The notes under the pieces were generated by a model, which searched no databases, was not told where the DNA came from, and saw only the letters and a program-made list of their open reading frames with translations. DNA of 64,000 nt from Siniperca chuatsi (lineage: Eukaryota; Chordata; Actinopteri; Centrarchiformes; Sinipercidae): the NCBI RefSeq assembly GCF_020085105.1, contig NC_058051.1:25453455-25517454 (forward strand). The letters run 5' to 3'. Below, piece by piece: positions 47,101 through 59,665 of the stretch. The position numbers and the translations under genes were made by a program. Numbering within the stretch: the first letter of the stretch is position 1; the number at the start of each line of letters is the position of its first letter.

Positions 47101-48074
47101 TTGTTTACACAAATTAAAACTAATTATTGTGATCAACAATCATTATCACACTAGTTAGCAAGAAACAAATTTAATTGTGTAACCCAGCTTAATATAAGAT
47201 AATGACCTACCATTACATATAGACACCACCAAAAAGCTATATACCATATAACACTACACTATAGAACATCATCACCGCTTCCCCCTCTGTCTTGCCTAAA
47301 GCATCTACATAACCAGCTCGGCAGTGTTGGAATAGGATGAGGCAACACACTGAAATAACCTCTATCTTTTGCATTTTTACTTATCACTTTCTGTTCAGGT
47401 TGTGGAGCGTCTGTTGGCTCTGCCGGTGGACTACTGGGGCCAGTTTGTGATGGCAGAAAACGAGCAGCCAAACTTGGATCACCTGATCATCGAGAATGCA
47501 AACTGCTATGCCACCCCTGAGAGAAGTACGAGCTCGCTAAACTTTGTGTGTTGTTCTGCAGTGCTTGTATGTTTTCTGCTGGTTGAAGTTTCATTGTAAC
47601 GCTTGTACTGTTGCAGTGAGCATGCTGGGACCTCTGACCACTCCAGAGCACCAGCTCACTAAAACCCCCTCCTCCAGCTCCTTGTCTCAGCGCATGAAGT
47701 CCACTCTGACACCCAGGTAAACACACAAGCACAGTCCCCTCCTGTCCTGCTTTAACACCATTTTTCTAATCAATGATCTCATGATAAATTTCCTCTGGAA
47801 TGACTGTTGTATACTGCTGATTCAAATATTCAGGAAATAGTATGGGAGTTTTTTTCTTTACAGAAAAGCTGACTCCTTTGAACATCTTTCATAGAAGTTA
47901 ATCTACTGTACAATATCTCATTATCCTTCATTGACTCTGCTTTATTGACTTTGACTCCTAATTCCATTAAATGTCATTATGTGCACTCTTTGTTGCAGAT
48001 TTGGGAGCAAGAGCAAATCAGCAGTTGGATTTTCTCGCCAAGGAAAATTCTTTGCATCTCCACTCCTCAAATAA
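41156..48074 (+). CDS. racgap1: Rac GTPase-activating protein 1 (MgcRacGAP/CYK4)
   Basis: Centralspindlin subunit that pairs with kinesin KIF23 at the central spindle and recruits the RhoGEF ECT2 for cytokinesis. Coding exons: 41156-41240, 41330-41532, 41651-41793, 42293-42362, 42474-42527, 42634-42711, 42970-43087, 43444-43583, 43980-44144, 44265-44360, 44908-45106, 45546-45651, 46067-46199, 47399-47525, 47617-47716, 47999-48074. They join in frame to 630 residues (human 632). N-terminal coiled coil (about 35-115); a C1 zinc finger with all ligands (His291, Cys304, 307, 320, 323, His328, Cys331, 339); then a RhoGAP domain (about 350-540) with arginine finger Arg389 in GLYRLSG. The C-terminus ends FFASPLLK, like human. 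Introns over 300 bases (41794-42292, 43088-43443, 43584-43979, 44361-44907, 45107-45545, 45652-46066, 46200-47398) contain nothing I recognise. Confidence 0.98.
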
Positions 48075-50369
48075 TCCAAAGCAGCTACACTTAACCTTTT
48101 ATTGATACTGCAATAACAACCAATACATTTTTGCATTTATGCATAACACATAACATGGTACTGCTTTGATAATGGCTATAAATGCTATAAATCTTAGTCT
48201 TCTTACTTATAATCATTTTAATATTTCACAATGGTAAGAGTTGTATTTTGAGGATTTTACGTGTTTGTAAAATGATTATTTTTTTTAACCAAATAGTAGG
48301 TTTTCCTATCTATGCACACACGTCTTTAGAGCTGATGGGTTTGCTAAATGTTTAACAATACATTCTCATTTCATCTCGTAACAAATGAGAATGTACTTTT
48401 TATTACTCTTCTTGAATAATGTGCGCATAGGTGAAAATATGTACTGTATATGCACAGTTTTATTGTGACCTTCTTCTAACTTTAATAATTTCGTTTGATA
48501 GTTTTTCAACTCATGTGTTACTCAGAAGTTGAAGAACTGATTTCTTTGGCATTTCATTCTAGTTTGTAGTTGACTGTGTGACTGCTAGTAACATTTTAGT
48601 TTTAATGTTTGTATTTCATTTCTGTTAAGTTTTCATTGTCTTCATCCCCCAGTGAATTGTGCTGTAAATGTTTAGTCGCACATGCCCTATCCTTTTCGTA
48701 CTGTAACTACTAACAGTAGTTCTCAGACCTCAAGGCAGACCTTTCTCATCGGCAAGATCTTCTTGGTCATCATCTTTAAGCTTCACCAGGTGTGATGTTA
48801 TTGGTGATTGGCATTAATCTCTTGAAAAAGGGGATGCGATTTAGAAATCGTCACTGGCATTGTGTTTTCCAGTATATCCTGCACTGCCAGTGATCATCAG
48901 GAACACTGTTCATTGGTTTACGCGATGGGCTGTAAACTTTGTCAGATCATTTTGCTCCTCCAGTGTTTATTGCTCTGTGTTTGTATTGTGGGAGGTTGCT
49001 TATGAGCATGTAAAATTAGCCAGTACACTTACGTGGCATTATTTGATTAACTGTTAGCACAAATTTGTACACAAATACACGCTCTAAAATTGATGTAACT
49101 TATAAAATACATTTCTAACCTTTACAAAAAATGTTTCATGTACCTTCTGTTAAATGTTTAGTGTGGTTCCCTAGCTTTCTGAATCTTAACACTCTGACTT
49201 GGAGGGTGTAAAGGGAGATTTTACAAACCAGGATTACACATACTTAAAAGCCCTGTTGTGGTAGACTCTACTTGGACCTCTGCAAGTCAAAGGTAACTAC
49301 ACTTGCTTAGGCTTCACCTCTCATCTAAAAGGCTTCAGCCCTTATTGGCAGGTGGGGAGTCCTAGGCATTTAATCTCTGTAGGTTAGTTCATACCTTGAG
49401 TGGTTGAGATCACATGGTCGGTTGCCAGTGCACCTAGCTGTTGTGAGAATTGTCACACAAGTCAAGGTCTTAAACTGCCTGGGAAGGGTCGGGTTATGCT
49501 AGAAAATAACTGGTTCGGGATGTGTTGCCCGACCATGTTGGAAAGCAAAAGTAAAGTGTTAGATGTTCTGAACAGTCCACACTCAAAGGAGGGGTGGAAA
49601 GCGGGCCATCACTGAGAGGGGGGAGAAACGATATTGTTTGAATATGGGGATAACGGTGTACATTTTCAGACAGTCTCCTCTGGAAGGTATTTGTAGTGTT
49701 ACAATCGATTGTACACACGAAAAGTGACAAAAAGTCGTGTAGCAAAATGCAGAGATTGAGAGAGAAGTTCAAAACCTGACTTCTTTCTCACCACCACACA
49801 GCTGGCCCATCCCCTGAGTGAAGTGGGTCTAAATGTCGGATTTGGAAAATTACAAAAATTGTCAGACAGGTTCTGATGAAGCATACCGGCAACTTAAGTG
49901 GTGTCTCCTCTGGTGAGTTACAGTTGTTCTGGTTTGACATAGATGGCCTCCCTCACTTTTAAACCACCAGTTTAAGACCCATTCATACCTTGATTTGTGT
50001 GATTCTAACAACTCACATGAGTGACAATCTTAGCATCTTTTTGTAGAGAAGCTCAACCTGTAAATTTAGTGACTAAAAGATGAAAGGTAGCTTTATAGTC
50101 TTGACTACAATGTACTTTACCTCTCAATCATGGCACGCCACAAAGAGACCTTACACAGAAGGCTATTTTGTAAAGGCTGGGTATGATAAACCGTAATTGT
50201 TTTTACAGAACAACAACAAAGTGACAGACAAAGGAAATTACAACTGCACACTCATTTCAATGTATTCTACTCAGAACACTTAATGACTTGAATGTGTATG
50301 CCTTCTTTGTGTGAGGCAATTATTGGTACAACGGTTGAGAAAATGTTCAAACATAACACATATGTAACA
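48075..50369. other. Tail-to-tail region between racgap1 and the DUF1295 gene
   Basis: Contains the 3' UTRs of racgap1 (plus) and of the DUF1295 gene (minus). I find no canonical AATAAA on the plus strand, so the racgap1 transcript end cannot be placed. The part from about 49250 to 49650 differs in texture (more GC, with mid-length open frames) and may be an old repeat, but I cannot assign it. Confidence 0.4.
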
Positions 50370-53300
50370 TCAAAATTTAGGCCATGGCCAGAGAAGAGGA
50401 GTGTTCTTGATGTAGTCCTGGAAGGCAGCGTCAGATCCCCACTTCTTCATGGCCTGCTTCTCCAGGATGGGGATGCCACTGACGTAACGAAGCAGGAACC
50501 AGACAAAGAGAGGTGATGCCACACTCAGGTACTGGGGACCCTGCATCACTGATGAGGCTGAGAGCCAGAGACCCGACCACTGCAGGATCTCTCCAAAATA
50601 GTTTGGATGTCTGCTGTAGGCCCATAGTCCACTCTGGATGAACTTCCCCTGGAGGCACAAAAGCAAATTGGACAATACAGTTGTTAAAGTCAGTGAATGA
50701 GGCATTAATGCAGTTTAGGGTTACGCAACTCAAGGTCTGTTAACTTACAGCATTATCTGGGTCACGCTTGAAAAGCCATTTCTGCTGGTCAGCAATAGCC
50801 TCAGTAGCGAAGCCAAGGCCCCATACAGTCCAGCCAATATAGTCCCTCGTTCCCAGAGGCACATCTCGCTTCTCACTGTTCAGCATGAGGGTGGGCAGGA
50901 GAGTCATAAATACCCACATGGCTGAGAGAAACAGGAAAAAGTGAATCATCTTTAACCAGCCTTGCATTAATACTTCATGAACTAAATGCATTTAACTTAC
51001 TGTAACCAACAGCTCCTACTATTATACAGATGGGTGACAAATTAAAGGAAAAACCAACATGAAGTGTCTTATTATGGAGTCAGGCCACCACGAGCCTCCA
51101 GAACAGCTGTTGGAGGGATGAACACCATTCCTCCACAAAATATTCCCTCATTTATATATACAACCTTTATTTAATCAGGTCATCTCATTGAGAGCAAGAG
51201 AGACCTGAGTACAGCAGATAGAAAGAAAAACAAACATAGCCAGACATAACAAAGGGACATGTAGCATCAGAGACAGCCACAGACATCACTAAATAAACTT
51301 TATATTATATGATTTGGTCTCATGGAGATGGTGGTGGAGAGCATTGTCTTACATGTTAGTTCAAAATCCTCCATAGGTGTTCAACTGGGTTGATATCTGA
51401 TGACTGTAAAGGCCGAAGCATTTTATTCACATAATTTTCAAACTCACCTAACTGTTCGGTGAGCCCTGGTGCACAGAAGCATCTGCATTTGATATGTTTC
51501 TCTACTCTTTTATTCAAGTTTTTCTTTTAATTTGTCCCCCGTCTGTATAAAGAGCTAGAAACACTTATTTATACAAGGCAACCCTCCCTTCAGTTGGGTG
51601 CTGAGTTGGTCAAGGACTATGGCAATAAGAGGAAGGCGTTTACATCACTTCCAAGTACCTTGAATAGTCCAATATACAAAGAAAGTCCCTGGGCTGTCTC
51701 TGACATTGTTGAACCTGCGATCATGACCGTCCTTCAAGATCCGCATGAAGAGGAATGTCCCCAGCCTGCAGAAAGAACATGGTTAACTTCAGTTCACATT
51801 AACCAAGGCATTATTCATTAACCTGACTTAAAGGTTTCACATTCATTAGTTCCTCCTCTGACCCCACCAAAGACCCTCCATAATTTAACTTTAACACAAA
51901 ACTCTGCAGGTTTTAATGCAAGAGGATATAATCTGTATTCCTCTGTGGGAGTTTTATTCAACTGTGCAGGGGTGACACTGGGTGTATATCAATGGGGGTT
52001 AATGCTTCCTTACTGACCTGAGTCCCCATGCTGTCACCAACCCAGTTTGCACCTTCTGACGGACGTGGCTGGCTCCTCCCCAAATATGACTCAGGTGGGC
52101 AAGTAGTATAAATGTGCCAGATCCTGGAAAGAAAAAAAAAGAGAGAGACAAGGTGCAGACTCAGGGTGGTTGGGACATGGGCATGGCAAATGGCTCTACT
52201 TGTTGCAGAGTAAGGCGTGTTCAATAAATCTTTTACCCAAGATACTGCAGACAATTGGTTCCAAAGTTCAAGGGTAAAATATCCAGGAGCACAGCGAAAG
52301 GGAGAGCCAGAAGAGGACAGGGAAGAGAGGAAGTGTCAAGGTGATTCATTTGTGAAATTATAAAGAAATCAGTTGTTGGTGTCGACAGGTAAGCTGCACT
52401 GTTCTACATGTAACAAATGATTTGATCACTGTCTGTACCTAAACCCACAGGCACCTGATAGACTGAATTCATTCTCTAACTTCGTCATTGGTCGTATACT
52501 TAACTTTGTATGTTGAGAACTTGTTACGAGTGTCAGTCCGCTTATTAAAACTCACAGTCTAACTGGGTAAAAAATGAGGATACAAGGGCTGCAACCAAAG
52601 ATGATACTAATGATTATTTTCAGTTAATCTGCCCATCTGCTAAATGAATGGTGACAAATGTTGATCACACTTTCCTAAAGCCAAGGGTGACACATTCCTG
52701 TTGCTGTTTTGTCTATATACTATCACATAAGGAAAAAAAGCAGAAAATCTCCACAGTTGAAAAGCTGGAACTAGGGAATGTTATGTATGTTATGACCGGC
52801 TATTCGATTAATTGTCTAATTGTTTTCGCTCTAGAGACACTAATAAATTAAGAATTGAATCAGTAATTCTTGTTTGATTAATGCTATTAAAATTACTTTA
52901 CTAACCTTTGTTCAGGCAGTTTGAACTGGAGGTTTTTATTAATGAAAAAGTGAGTCCAGGTAGCAGCAATCACTAGTGGGGATATGGGCTGTGTTAATTC
53001 TTGATTGGGGCCCAAAAGAAGCCCTCTTTTCTGATTTAAAAAGAGGGTCCCAGGATTCCTCTCTACGCCCCTGCTGCCACGGGCCCATTAAGTTAAGCTG
53101 ATTGGATGTAAGTGCCGCTTCTTACGATGAAGGAGGAGCATCCTGGCTGTTTCACAACAAAGCTGTTTTAGATAACACGGGTTTTATAACAGTGACAGCT
53201 CAACATCTGAGTGCAGCGCAGAAACTACATTAAATTAAATAATAAGTCCACAGCTGACTTATGGTTAAATAACCTAGTTTACACCAATTAACTGTGCTGA

Positions 53301-53486
53301 TAACAAGCCAGGCTGTAAAACCAGGCAATGCCGCAAATCAACACTCACGAAGGGAAATGTTTTTCGCACATTACCTGCCAAATCATAAAACTTCTCGGTT
53401 TTGAAAGCTGCAGCCAGAGCCCAGCCGGCCCACTGGATGCTCAGGTCGGTGGCGGCACATTTGACCAGAGTGCTCCCCATGATCAT
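50370..53486 (-). CDS. DUF1295 / steroid-reductase-like multi-pass membrane protein
   Basis: Five coding exons in transcript order: 53486-53375, 52123-52018, 51765-51659, 50921-50749, 50648-50370. They join in frame to 258 residues. The sequence is hydrophobic with about six or seven membrane segments. Near the C-terminus it carries YSRHPNYFGEI (177-187), the cofactor-site motif shared by DUF1295 proteins, steroid 5-alpha-reductases and isoprenylcysteine methyltransferases. The linker RDYIGWTVWGLGF and the ending WPWPKF also fit this family. It is probably an NADPH-dependent reductase or a related membrane enzyme of the ER or peroxisome, with unknown substrate. The start was chosen as the first ATG after an in-frame TGA; a second ATG follows two codons later (53480). 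I recall no close mammalian orthologue, but cannot check. Confidence 0.88.
51025..51490. mobile_element. Degraded transposon copy with a nested insertion
   Basis: Opens GGGTGACAAATTAAAGGAAA and continues with CAGGCCACCACGAGCC and GTTGGAGGGATGAACACCA. After an interruption it resumes with GGTGTTCAACTGGGTTGATA and GGTGAGCCCTGGTGCACAG. This word order is that of a widespread fish DNA-transposon family. An unrelated segment (about 51155-51310, beginning TATACAACCTTTATTTAATC) splits it, itself like another dispersed repeat. Many substitutions and no open frame; both copies are old. It lies in intron 50922-51658 of the DUF1295 gene. Confidence 0.65.
52582..52832. mobile_element. hAT-type MITE (GGGCTGCAAC family), degraded
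   Basis: Starts AGGGCTGCAAC and ends GTTTTCGCTCTAG, a mutated copy of the GTTGCAGCTCT end. Between them lie the family words TTTTCAGTTAATCTGCCC, GACAAATGTTGATCAC and CGATTAATTGTCTAATTG. Same family as the nested insertion at 62727-63037. It lies in intron 52124-53374; the rest of that intron is unremarkable. Confidence 0.65.
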
Positions 53487-53723
53487 GTCCTGCAGGTCGG
53501 CGAGCTGCACGGGAATTTGATAAGTCTGTCATATAGCCACTCCTCCGACAACCAAACACACATGAACACTGGTTAAAGTTCACCGCTGCCATTCTACAAC
53601 TGGGAGTGGATTGACCGCAGGGAACTCTGGGTATTGTAGTTATCCGAGGATCAGACAAGTTAGTGTGGGTACCCCAAAATGAAGTGCGGGCAGCCTCCAT
53701 GGGTCACTGAGGCTGAGGTGGGA

Positions 53724-53790
53724 TGTAAGATAAGATAAGATAAGCCTTTATTGATCCCCGGAGGAGAAATTCAGGTGTTGCTGCAGCACA
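53724..53790. repeat. (ATAAG)n run with short retroelement-type tail
   Basis: GATAAGATAAGATAAG is followed by CCTTTATTGATCCCCGGAGG. This combination occurs at the 3' ends of many fish non-LTR retroelement copies. Only the tail is present here. Confidence 0.55.
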
Positions 53791-54004
53791 AGTACAGATA
53801 AATAGAGAATAGTATGTATAATACAAATAGGAATAGAAATAAAAAATAGTGACATAGTGGTGTTGTTAGTAGCAGCAAAGTATAGTACATGTAAGAGTAA
53901 TATGATACCATCTACTTTAACAGTGTACACCAGAATGGTATATAATTTGATTAAGTAATTGTACTCAGTGTTTGTCTGTAATAATATAGAAATATGATGT
54001 AGTA

Positions 54005-54275
54005 CATTATGTAATAAATCAGTATAACATGTTAACACAATATAGTATAATATAGTACAGTATTATATAGGAGTATAGGATACAAAATATAATATAAGGT
54101 GAAATGTAGTAATATAGTATAACATAATATATAGTAAAGTACAGCAATATAGCATAGAATATAAAATATAATAGTATAGTATGAGTATAGTATAGAATAG
54201 TATAGTATAGTATAGTATAATATATAATAAATATAGTATAATATATAATACAATATAATACATATTAAATATTAT
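54005..54275. repeat. TATAG-rich AT minisatellite
   Basis: Irregular tandem repeats of TATAG/TATAA units over about 270 bases. They produce tyrosine- and isoleucine-rich spurious open frames on the minus strand. Confidence 0.85.
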
Positions 54276-54299
54276 ATTAGAAATTCTACTACTTTATAC

Positions 54300-54680
54300 T
54301 TCTACTACTGTGGTGGAAGTATTCGCAGCCTTTACTTAAGTAAAAGTAACAACAGTAAACCACAACCAACCACACGGTAAAAATACTCCATTACAAGTCA
54401 AAGTCCTGCTTAAGTAAAAGTGTGTAAATATTATTAGCAAAATGTACTCAAAAGTAAAAGTACTGCAAAAATTAGCCCCTGTGAGTGTTATAGTATTAAA
54501 TCAAATATTATTGGATTATTATTACTGATGCATTTATGTGTAAATAACATTTTACTGTTGGAGTTGGTCACTAATTTATGTCGTGGAGGCAAAGGTACAA
54601 TATTTCATCCTGATTTGTAGTGGAGTAGAAGTATAAAGTTGCATGCCTTAAATTTGTACTCAAGTACAGTATTAAACAGT
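54300..54680. mobile_element. Partial hAT-type element (CAGTGGTGGAAG family)
   Basis: Begins TGTGGTGGAAGTATTCGCAG and carries the family words TTTACTTAAGTAAAAGT, ATACTCCATTACAAGTCAAA and TAGTGGAGTAGAAGTATAAA. The far end is lost or diverged, so the right boundary is approximate. Related to 39424-39947 and 62278-63163. Confidence 0.65.
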
Positions 54681-55640
54681 ATGGAGGTTAGTCAAACGTA
54701 GCTTCACCTCCACCAGCTACAACAATAAAATGCTTCCATACATATTTATGCATAAATGATTTAATAACAATAATAAAGTAATATAAAATAACTATATAAT
54801 ATAATACAAGTCTGAAAGGGGCCATTCTGCTGTATAATGAGTACTTTGACTTTTAATACCTGAAGTACCCTTATCACATGTTACAGCAGCACAGAGACAG
54901 ACTAAGAGGTAAGAAAACAGATTAAGAACTATCTGAATGAAATAAATAAAAATAAAATGAGAAATTAAGGAAAGTAGAGAGATAGCATTAAAAAAGCTAT
55001 ATATGTACATTATATACAATACCTTGGACTATATTAAATAATTGTGCAAATATTTGCGTGAAAGGAACCCAGTAGTAATACAATATATTAAAGTATATAG
55101 TGTTAGATATAATATATGTGCAGTCTAAGTAACATACACACACACACACAGTACAATAATAATGCAATACTGTGAAATATCTTTAATAGAAATATAAAAG
55201 AATACCATGATATAGCATATAATATAAAAGTACAATAATGATAATATAAGTAGTAATATAGTATTATCATATAGTGATGTGAGTAATATAATGCCATTTA
55301 ATGTAGTGTTAGATATGTTACTACTACTTGTACTATTATAGTATAATCATAGTGATACTAATAATAATTGATATATAATGGAGGACAAGGTGCAGGTGTG
55401 TCGGTTGTTTCAATGTGCAACATTAAAGCCAAATACAGGCCTAAAGGTATTATTGTCCATATGTGAAAGTCACTATAGAGAGGTCTGGAAGTTGTCTTAC
55501 TTTTGTTAAGATCATTAAATATAATCCAAATGTTGAAATTACTTCCAGGAAAAAAATGTAAACTCTTTAGAACTGTACTGTACATGGTGTTATAGTGTGG
55601 CGTAATGTATTCTTTCTTCTCTGTTTCCCTTCATCATCAG
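54680..55640 (+). other. bin2: Upstream region of bin2
   Basis: AT-rich sequence with TA- and CA-rich stretches (for example 55135-55150). A possible acceptor (ATCATCAG at 55633-55640) lies 26 bases upstream of the bin2 ATG, so a non-coding first exon may exist upstream, but I could not locate it. No GC-rich promoter is evident. Confidence 0.35.
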
Positions 55641-55666
55641 GAATAAACACAGTCAGAAGACAAAAT

Positions 55667-56786
55667 ATGGCCGAGAGCACCACACCAAAAGGCAGCTCTG
55701 GTGACTTTGCTAAAAAAGTCCAAAGACGGCTGAGCAGAAGCAAAGAAAAGGCAAGTTTTTGTTTCCCAAATGACAAGAGAAAGAACTTATTATTACCATT
55801 TTGTTGCTGTTGCTTTGAGATATGTGCTTTTTCTGCAGGTACTGCAAAGGCTGGGAAAGACGGTGGAGAGCAGGGATGACCAATTTGAACATTCTCTCCA
55901 ACAGTTTCATGACCAGCAGGTAATCATTCTCCTGAAGTCCCTTTTTTGTGTTTATGTCCGACAGTAAAATAGATTTAAATGTTTGAACAACGACTGAAAA
56001 AATGACTTTCAGTTCAAAACAAATCCACTCCCACTGCTGTCTCACCATTGTTTTACTGTGTATGTAAACACTGGAATGATTTATTGGCTATATGAATCCA
56101 CCATCATATAAGTAAAGTAAATCTAAAGAATGACAATAATGCAAACCTCTTGTCTATTTGCAGAATGATGGGAACCGAATATACAAGGACCTGAGGAACT
56201 ACATTAATGCAGTTAGAGGTGAAAATGCTTTTTGCTCGTAGATGCTGCAGAGCTGTAGATTTGTGTCCTCTGCAGGTCTCATATAGAAGATTCTGCTTTT
56301 TACAGACATGCGTGAAGCTTCAAGACGCCTTTCCCAGTCTTTGTTTGATGCCTATGAAACTGACTGGGCTGGAGAGGAAGATTTAGGAGCCATTGTAGAG
56401 GTCAGTATGGTCATCTGTGATGATATAAAACCCAGAGCAGCTATAGCTCTACCACTGCACATTTTTATTTTACAAGTACAAAAGCAGCAAGATTCATACA
56501 TCGCCAGGGGACCAAAACCCCTTCTTTCTGCCTCTATTTATACATAATTAATGCAATATTTATGCTGCGCCTTTTAATAAGGGGGAGGATCTACTGTGGA
56601 ATGACTACGAGGTGAAGCTATTAGACCAGGCCATACGCACCATGGAGTCCTATGTGAGCCAATTCCCAGATGTCAGGGTAAGACAAGACGAAGCAAGTAT
56701 GTAAGCAAACAGAAGTGAACACACATACAGACAAAAGGCCTCAAAGCAAACACACAAAAACCAACAAAGACACACAAGTAGTTCAC

Positions 56787-56858
<72 letters not shown>

Positions 56859-58724
56859 CATCTGGATATTCTGTCTTTTCCAATCTGTAGGAGAAAGTAG
56901 CCAAGAGGGGGAGAAAACTGGTCGACTACGACTCTTCCCTCCACCACCTGGAGGCACTGCAGACTGCTAAGAAGAGGGATGATGTCAAGCTAAACAAGGT
57001 GATTAATAATGGCCGATATATCTCTTAGTTTTTACTATGTAATTCAGCCTTCATTTGTTCAAAAATACACTTGAACATTAATTACATTTTTCACTCTGTA
57101 GGCAGAAGAAGAGATGAATGCTGCCAAAAGTGTCTATGAAGGCATCAACAATGAGTTAAAAGAAGAGCTGCCTGTGCTGTATCAAAGGTCTGATAAAGTA
57201 TCTTCTATTATCATATGATATGTGAGAGTGTACACATTTTTTACATTATGTTTTTAATATTTTCCCTTTTCAGCCGTATTGGATGCTACGTTTCAGTCTT
57301 CTCAGCTGTATCAAATTTACGAGACATCTTCTTTAAGGAAATGAGCACGGTATGTTTTGCCCTGCGCTGGCTGAGCATCTAAAGTCAGTTGGCGCACAAT
57401 ATTCAGTGTTGCAAAATATATATATATTTTTGACCAGTCCTCTCCTGTTTTAGCTCAACCTTGATCTACACAATGTGATAAAGGAGCTGCAAGCTCAGCA
57501 TCCGGACAAAATGTTTGCTGTGAAGGGAATGCAACGGTAGGTTTTTCTTTTTAGCTTTGAATTTTGAAGACATTTTGTTTTAATGGTCGGCAGTTCAAAG
57601 GAACAGTTCGCAAAATGGAAATGATATCATCTACTCATGGCAGTTGAAGGGTCGATATTCCACATGTTTTGTGGTCAAACAGTTGTACTGTGCATCCAAA
57701 GCTACAATATTTACTATATTATTTGTTATATTTTCCTCACTGACAATGCCTTGGGTGCTGTACATCCCACAGTATTGAGTCCTCTGACAAACTGCTTTAC
57801 AATGAACTTTTATTTTGGAATTAATTATTTTAATAAGTTGATGTCTCTATTTGGGGATAGAAGCAAAATATTCAAATAATTTGCTTGCTTTTTGTCTGAT
57901 ATCACGCTTGAAAAATATTTCAGGTATGGCTCCCTGAAGAGACGGACTCTGATGTCCCCTAAGGCCTGGAAAGCCAGCTTTTCAGAGTTTCACAAGAGCT
58001 ACAATCCTAAATCTAGCCAGAGGTTTAGTTTCAGGTCCCCAGACAAACCTCGCCACGGCACTCTGTCCAGAGAGAGCAGCACCCTTACAGTCTCCCCACA
58101 ATCACCTCTTCTGGAGGGCCCCACCTCCGAGTCCAGGGACCTGGATGCAGGATCGAGCCACAGTGAGATCCACAGTTCTCCTGCGCAAGAAGACGCTGCA
58201 GCGGGGACGGCTGGAAACGAGCTGAAGTCGGGAGAAGACAGCAATCAGGTGGAAGAGGAGAAGGCCATGAAGGAAGAGGAGTCTGAGTCTAAGCGTCCTG
58301 TAGAGTCTGATAATAAGGGAGCTGGTGAGAAAGCTCCACCAAGTGAGAGCAGCTCTGAACTGAACAACTCCTGTGATTCAGAGAGCTTGGAGCTCCAGCT
58401 GTCTGCAGCAGACGACGGCCCGCTGCACATCGAAGAAAGCGAAGACAGCCCGGTAGACCTCCACACTCCTAAACCAAATGGACTGGAGAATGGTGAAGTT
58501 TCTGGGTTCAACTCTGACACTAAGGACCCGAGCATTCCTCACAAGGTTTGTCATTTGATTAGCACACGGCTGAGGAATGGTGATGCAGACCTCCTCTATG
58601 TATTATCTATTGTTTTCTGCCATGACTCACCTGTTTCACCACTTTCCTCTTTTCTTTGTGTCCCATCTAGGATGCCCCAGCAGAAAAACAGGCATCAGTG
58701 GACTTAAAAAGCACAGTGGTTTAA
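55667..58724 (+). CDS. bin2: Bridging integrator 2 (BAR-domain protein)
   Basis: N-BAR protein of the amphiphysin family; human BIN2 bends membranes and is expressed in leukocytes, with roles in podosomes and motility. Exons: 55667-55750, 55839-55919, 56164-56218, 56306-56400, 56582-56677, 56891-56998, 57102-57187, 57274-57349, 57454-57536, 57924-58545, 58671-58724. They total 479 residues. The BAR domain spans about 12-240 ([41 protein letters not shown] match the family). The 207-codon exon 10 codes for a Ser/Glu/Pro-rich disordered tail, and no SH3 domain follows, as expected for BIN2 and unlike BIN1 or amphiphysin. The first intron begins GC instead of GT (AAAAG/GCAAGT at 55750/55751); no nearby GT restores the frame. 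The human gene is longer because its tail is longer. Confidence 0.94.
56789..56857. repeat. (AC)n microsatellite, about 34 units
   Basis: Long pure AC run in the bin2 intron 56678-56890, ending about 30 bases before the next exon's acceptor. Confidence 0.97.
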
Positions 58725-59665
58725 AGTATTCAGACTTTAATACAAGGTTTGTATGTTTTTAATGCACACAATCTGTCACATATTATCAAGCTTCTTGTTC
58801 CCTTCTATCGTGTTTCTGTATTTGACTGAGCTTTCCATAAATCTGTGTCTGCCTTGTGTTGATTTAAACAGAGAAGCACAGAGGAGATTGAAGTGAACAG
58901 CTGCACAAGAGAAAAAATGTGGAGACAGCCGCACTGAAGTGTCCAACTGGTGTCATGAATGATGTACTGTGCATTGACTCGTTGGTGTTAGTTTTCTTAT
59001 TTATCTTTTATTGAAAGCAGTTGTACATACAGTTCACAGTCTGGGTAAAGCTTCATCTGTTGTATTTTTGTAACAGCTTAATTATCCTTTCAAAAGAATT
59101 ACTGCAGGGTGATTTTGTCATTTTTGGACCTGACTTTATCTCACAGATTCCATTATATTCTGCACTAAAATCAGAGCAGTTATTTCATGTATCCAATGTT
59201 AGCAAACATAATGCACTAATAGGTTTACATTGTCACTGTATGCAGATGTACTGTGCTGTGGTCTCAGTGTCGAAAGGAACTGAGCTAAATGCCACTCTCC
59301 ACTGACCAACTGAAACTACTGAAACTACATAGAAGTTTCAATTATTTTCTTTTTTTTTTTAAATCTTTTACTTTTTAACCAGTTTTGTTGGCAGGGATTC
59401 AGCTGGGATTCATTTTTTGAACTTCATTTTCCATTTTAGTTTGAATTAAATGTAAGTATGTTTGATTTTTTAAGTCACAAAACTGCAATCTGTTAATTAG
59501 GTGTGCGCTGTGAAGATAAATCATTGTGTAATTCTGAACAGTGATCTTTTTTGTATCATGTTTATACTAATTTGTATAATTTTAACTATTTGGTGAATGT
59601 GTTAAGATAGATATACAGAAATTATTATGAAATGTGTACACAATAAATCGCAACTGACACACCCT
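58725..59665 (+). other. bin2: 3' UTR of bin2
   Basis: About 0.9 kb from the stop codon to an AATAAA at 59642-59647. A possible extra intron inside the UTR (GTTTGT at 58747, AAACAG before 58872) would not alter the protein. Function beyond that is unknown. Confidence 0.55.

Noticed and set aside
54032-54263. Tyr/Ile-rich minus-strand frames
   Set aside because: Translation of the TATAG-rich minisatellite.
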